A stretch of 64,000 nucleotides of DNA from Flavobacterium erciyesense (lineage in GTDB: Bacteria > Bacteroidota > Bacteroidia > Flavobacteriales > Flavobacteriaceae): positions 124,001-188,000 of the forward strand of contig NZ_JAGPXB010000004.1 in assembly GCF_018069925.1 (NCBI RefSeq). The letters run 5' to 3'. Under the pieces are notes generated by a model. It did not search any database and was not told where the DNA came from. It saw only the letters and a program-made list of their open reading frames with translations. Positions 62,789 through 64,000 of this stretch are shown piece after piece. The stretch's first letter is position 1; each line of letters begins with the position of its first letter. A program made the position numbers and the translations under genes.

Positions 62789-64000
62789 ATGAAAAAATAT
62801 TTTCCTCTATTAGGATTACTAGCCGTTAGTAGCATAAGCTCCGGGCAAACTGGATCATTAAAAGCAAAAATTGACAAAAAAGCAACCGCATTAGAATCTC
62901 AAGTTATTTCTTGGAGAAGGGATTTTCATCAAAATCCTGAATTAGGCAATCGAGAATTTAAAACAGCCGAAAAAATAGCAACTCATTTACGAAGTTTAGG
63001 ATTAGAAGTACAAACAGGCGTAGCAAAAACAGGCGTTGTAGGTATTTTAAAAGGAGGTAAACCCGGGCCTGTAGTTGCATTGAGAGCGGATATTGATGCA
63101 CTGCCCGTAAAAGAAAGAGTTGCTATCCCGTTTGCATCCAAAGCAGAAGGTGAATATAATGGGAAAGCTGTTTCAGTGATGCACGCCTGCGGACACGACA
63201 CACATATTGCCATACTAATGGGAACTGCTGAAATCCTTGCGTCAATGAAAAATGATTTAAAAGGAACTGTGAAATTCATTTTTCAACCTGCCGAAGAAGG
63301 TCCGCCAGAAGGTGAAGAAGGTGGTGCCAAATTAATGGTGCAAGAAGGCGTTTTACAAAATCCGAAGGTTGATGTTATTTTTGGACTTCACATTAATGCG
63401 CAAACTGAAGTAGGACAAATTAAATACCGTTCGAAAGGTACAATGGCAGCTTCAGACTGGTTTACTATTAAATTAAAAGGGAAACAAACACACGGAGCCT
63501 ATCCTTGGTTGGGCGTAGATCCCATTGCTACGGCAGCGCAGATGATTATGGGCATTCAAACTATTGTGAGCCGAAATGTTAACCTTTCAGAATCGGCTGC
63601 AGTTATCAGCGTAGGTCAAATCAATGCAGGTGTTCGCTCTAATGTGATTCCCGAAGAATTAATTATGACGGGAACCATCAGATCACTTGACAAAGAGGTG
63701 CAAAAGCTGCTACACAATCGATTAAACCAAGTAGTAAAGGGAATCGCAGAAAGCGCAGGTGTAACAGCTGATGTAAAAATTACCAATCAAACGTTAATTA
63801 CATACAACGATCCTGAACTAACTGAAAAAATGGTTCCCACACTGGAAGCCACAGCTGGAAAAAATAAAGTTTCAATAACTCCCGCTGTAACAGGCGCCGA
63901 AGATTTCTCATATTTTCAAGAAAAAGTCCGAGGTTTGTATTTCTTTCTTGGTGGTGCGCCAAAAGGAAAACCAATTGCTGAAACAGCACCGCATCACACC
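62789..64000 (+). CDS. M20 family amidohydrolase, 3'-truncated by window
   Basis: 404 codons from ATG 62789 to the window end, with no stop. A signal peptide (MKKYFPLLGLLAVSSISSG) is followed by the M20D/IAA-amidohydrolase-like pattern: RRDFHQNPELGNREFKTAE, LRADIDALPVKE, HACGHDTHIA (metal ligands), FQPAEEG (general base Glu), LHINAQTEVG, THGAYPW in the lid domain, and TGAEDFSYF near residue 374. It hydrolyses N-acyl amino acids or similar amides outside the cytosol. Only the last few residues should be missing. Confidence 0.93.
   Translation, partial: MKKYFPLLGLLAVSSISSGQTGSLKAKIDKKATALESQVISWRRDFHQNPELGNREFKTAEKIATHLRSLGLEVQTGVAKTGVVGILKGGKPGPVVALRADIDALPVKERVAIPFASKAEGEYNGKAVSVMHACGHDTHIAILMGTAEILASMKNDLKGTVKFIFQPAEEGPPEGEEGGAKLMVQEGVLQNPKVDVIFGLHINAQTEVGQIKYRSKGTMAASDWFTIKLKGKQTHGAYPWLGVDPIATAAQMIMGIQTIVSRNVNLSESAAVISVGQINAGVRSNVIPEELIMTGTIRSLDKEVQKLLHNRLNQVVKGIAESAGVTADVKITNQTLITYNDPELTEKMVPTLEATAGKNKVSITPAVTGAEDFSYFQEKVRGLYFFLGGAPKGKPIAETAPHHT

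Noticed and set aside
62587..63279. Minus-strand open frames of 96-98 codons
   Set aside because: They are shadows of the plus-strand M20 amidohydrolase, whose motifs are unmistakable but which lacks a stop inside the window.

Overview
The window looks like a chromosomal segment of a Flavobacterium-type bacterium (Bacteroidota, Flavobacteriaceae). It is AT-rich and lacks Shine-Dalgarno-led starts. Its promoters carry the Bacteroidota -7 signature TAnnTTTG, in the best cases with TTTG 18-20 nt upstream. It encodes a type IX secretion sorting domain, TonB-dependent receptors and several families largely restricted to Bacteroidota. No prophage, insertion sequence with DDE transposase, CRISPR array or replication origin was seen.

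Layout. 1-14.2 kb is mostly core metabolism and information processing: a 5'-truncated hybrid histidine kinase, purine nucleoside phosphorylase, lpxK, a Nif3-like protein with a coiled-coil zinc-ribbon-like partner, an alpha/beta hydrolase, rluF, a three-gene membrane/regulator cassette (DUF4153-type protein, winged-helix regulator, small membrane protein), folD, ffh and argS. 14.4-28.9 kb is mainly envelope and protein turnover: a 1428-residue secreted repeat protein, glycosylasparaginase, KAS III, an S9 peptidase, a repeat cluster, an orphan ABC ATPase, OmpA- and lipocalin-type lipoproteins, and htpG.

28.9-33.6 kb is a small accessory patch, visibly richer in A+T. It holds a LytS/LytTR-type two-component pair, a REP-associated tyrosine transposase bracketed by inverted REP hairpins, an RDD membrane protein whose last codons lie in a repeat, and a ParDE-type toxin-antitoxin module between direct repeats. 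33.6-49.9 kb holds secreted and outer-membrane proteins (tricorn-like protease, two TonB-type receptors) and an operon of a small protein, DUF6671, tsaC and possibly an SbtA-like permease; a Fur-box-like site lies upstream of it. 50-58.4 kb carries a DUF1800/DUF1501 pair, a DMT exporter, a DoxX-like protein, AlkB, small conserved proteins, an M61 peptidase and a DUF4369 lipoprotein. Two tandem tRNA-Thr genes follow at 58.7-59 kb, then idi-queD-bcp, a probably exported msrB-msrA pair, and an M20 amidohydrolase cut by the window end.

The most interesting signals are not single genes. First, a 19-bp inverted repeat (TACTTTG-N5-CAAAGT) occurs twice, at the promoter of the winged-helix operon and again before the DUF4153-type gene, suggesting a self-contained regulon. 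Second, a dispersed repeat family has three copies here, with fixed flanks and an exchangeable inner hairpin. Third, the RAYT/REP and toxin-antitoxin patch carries nested repeats. Fourth, a zinc-ribbon family protein has lost its cysteines. All functional assignments come from reading motifs; no database search was run.
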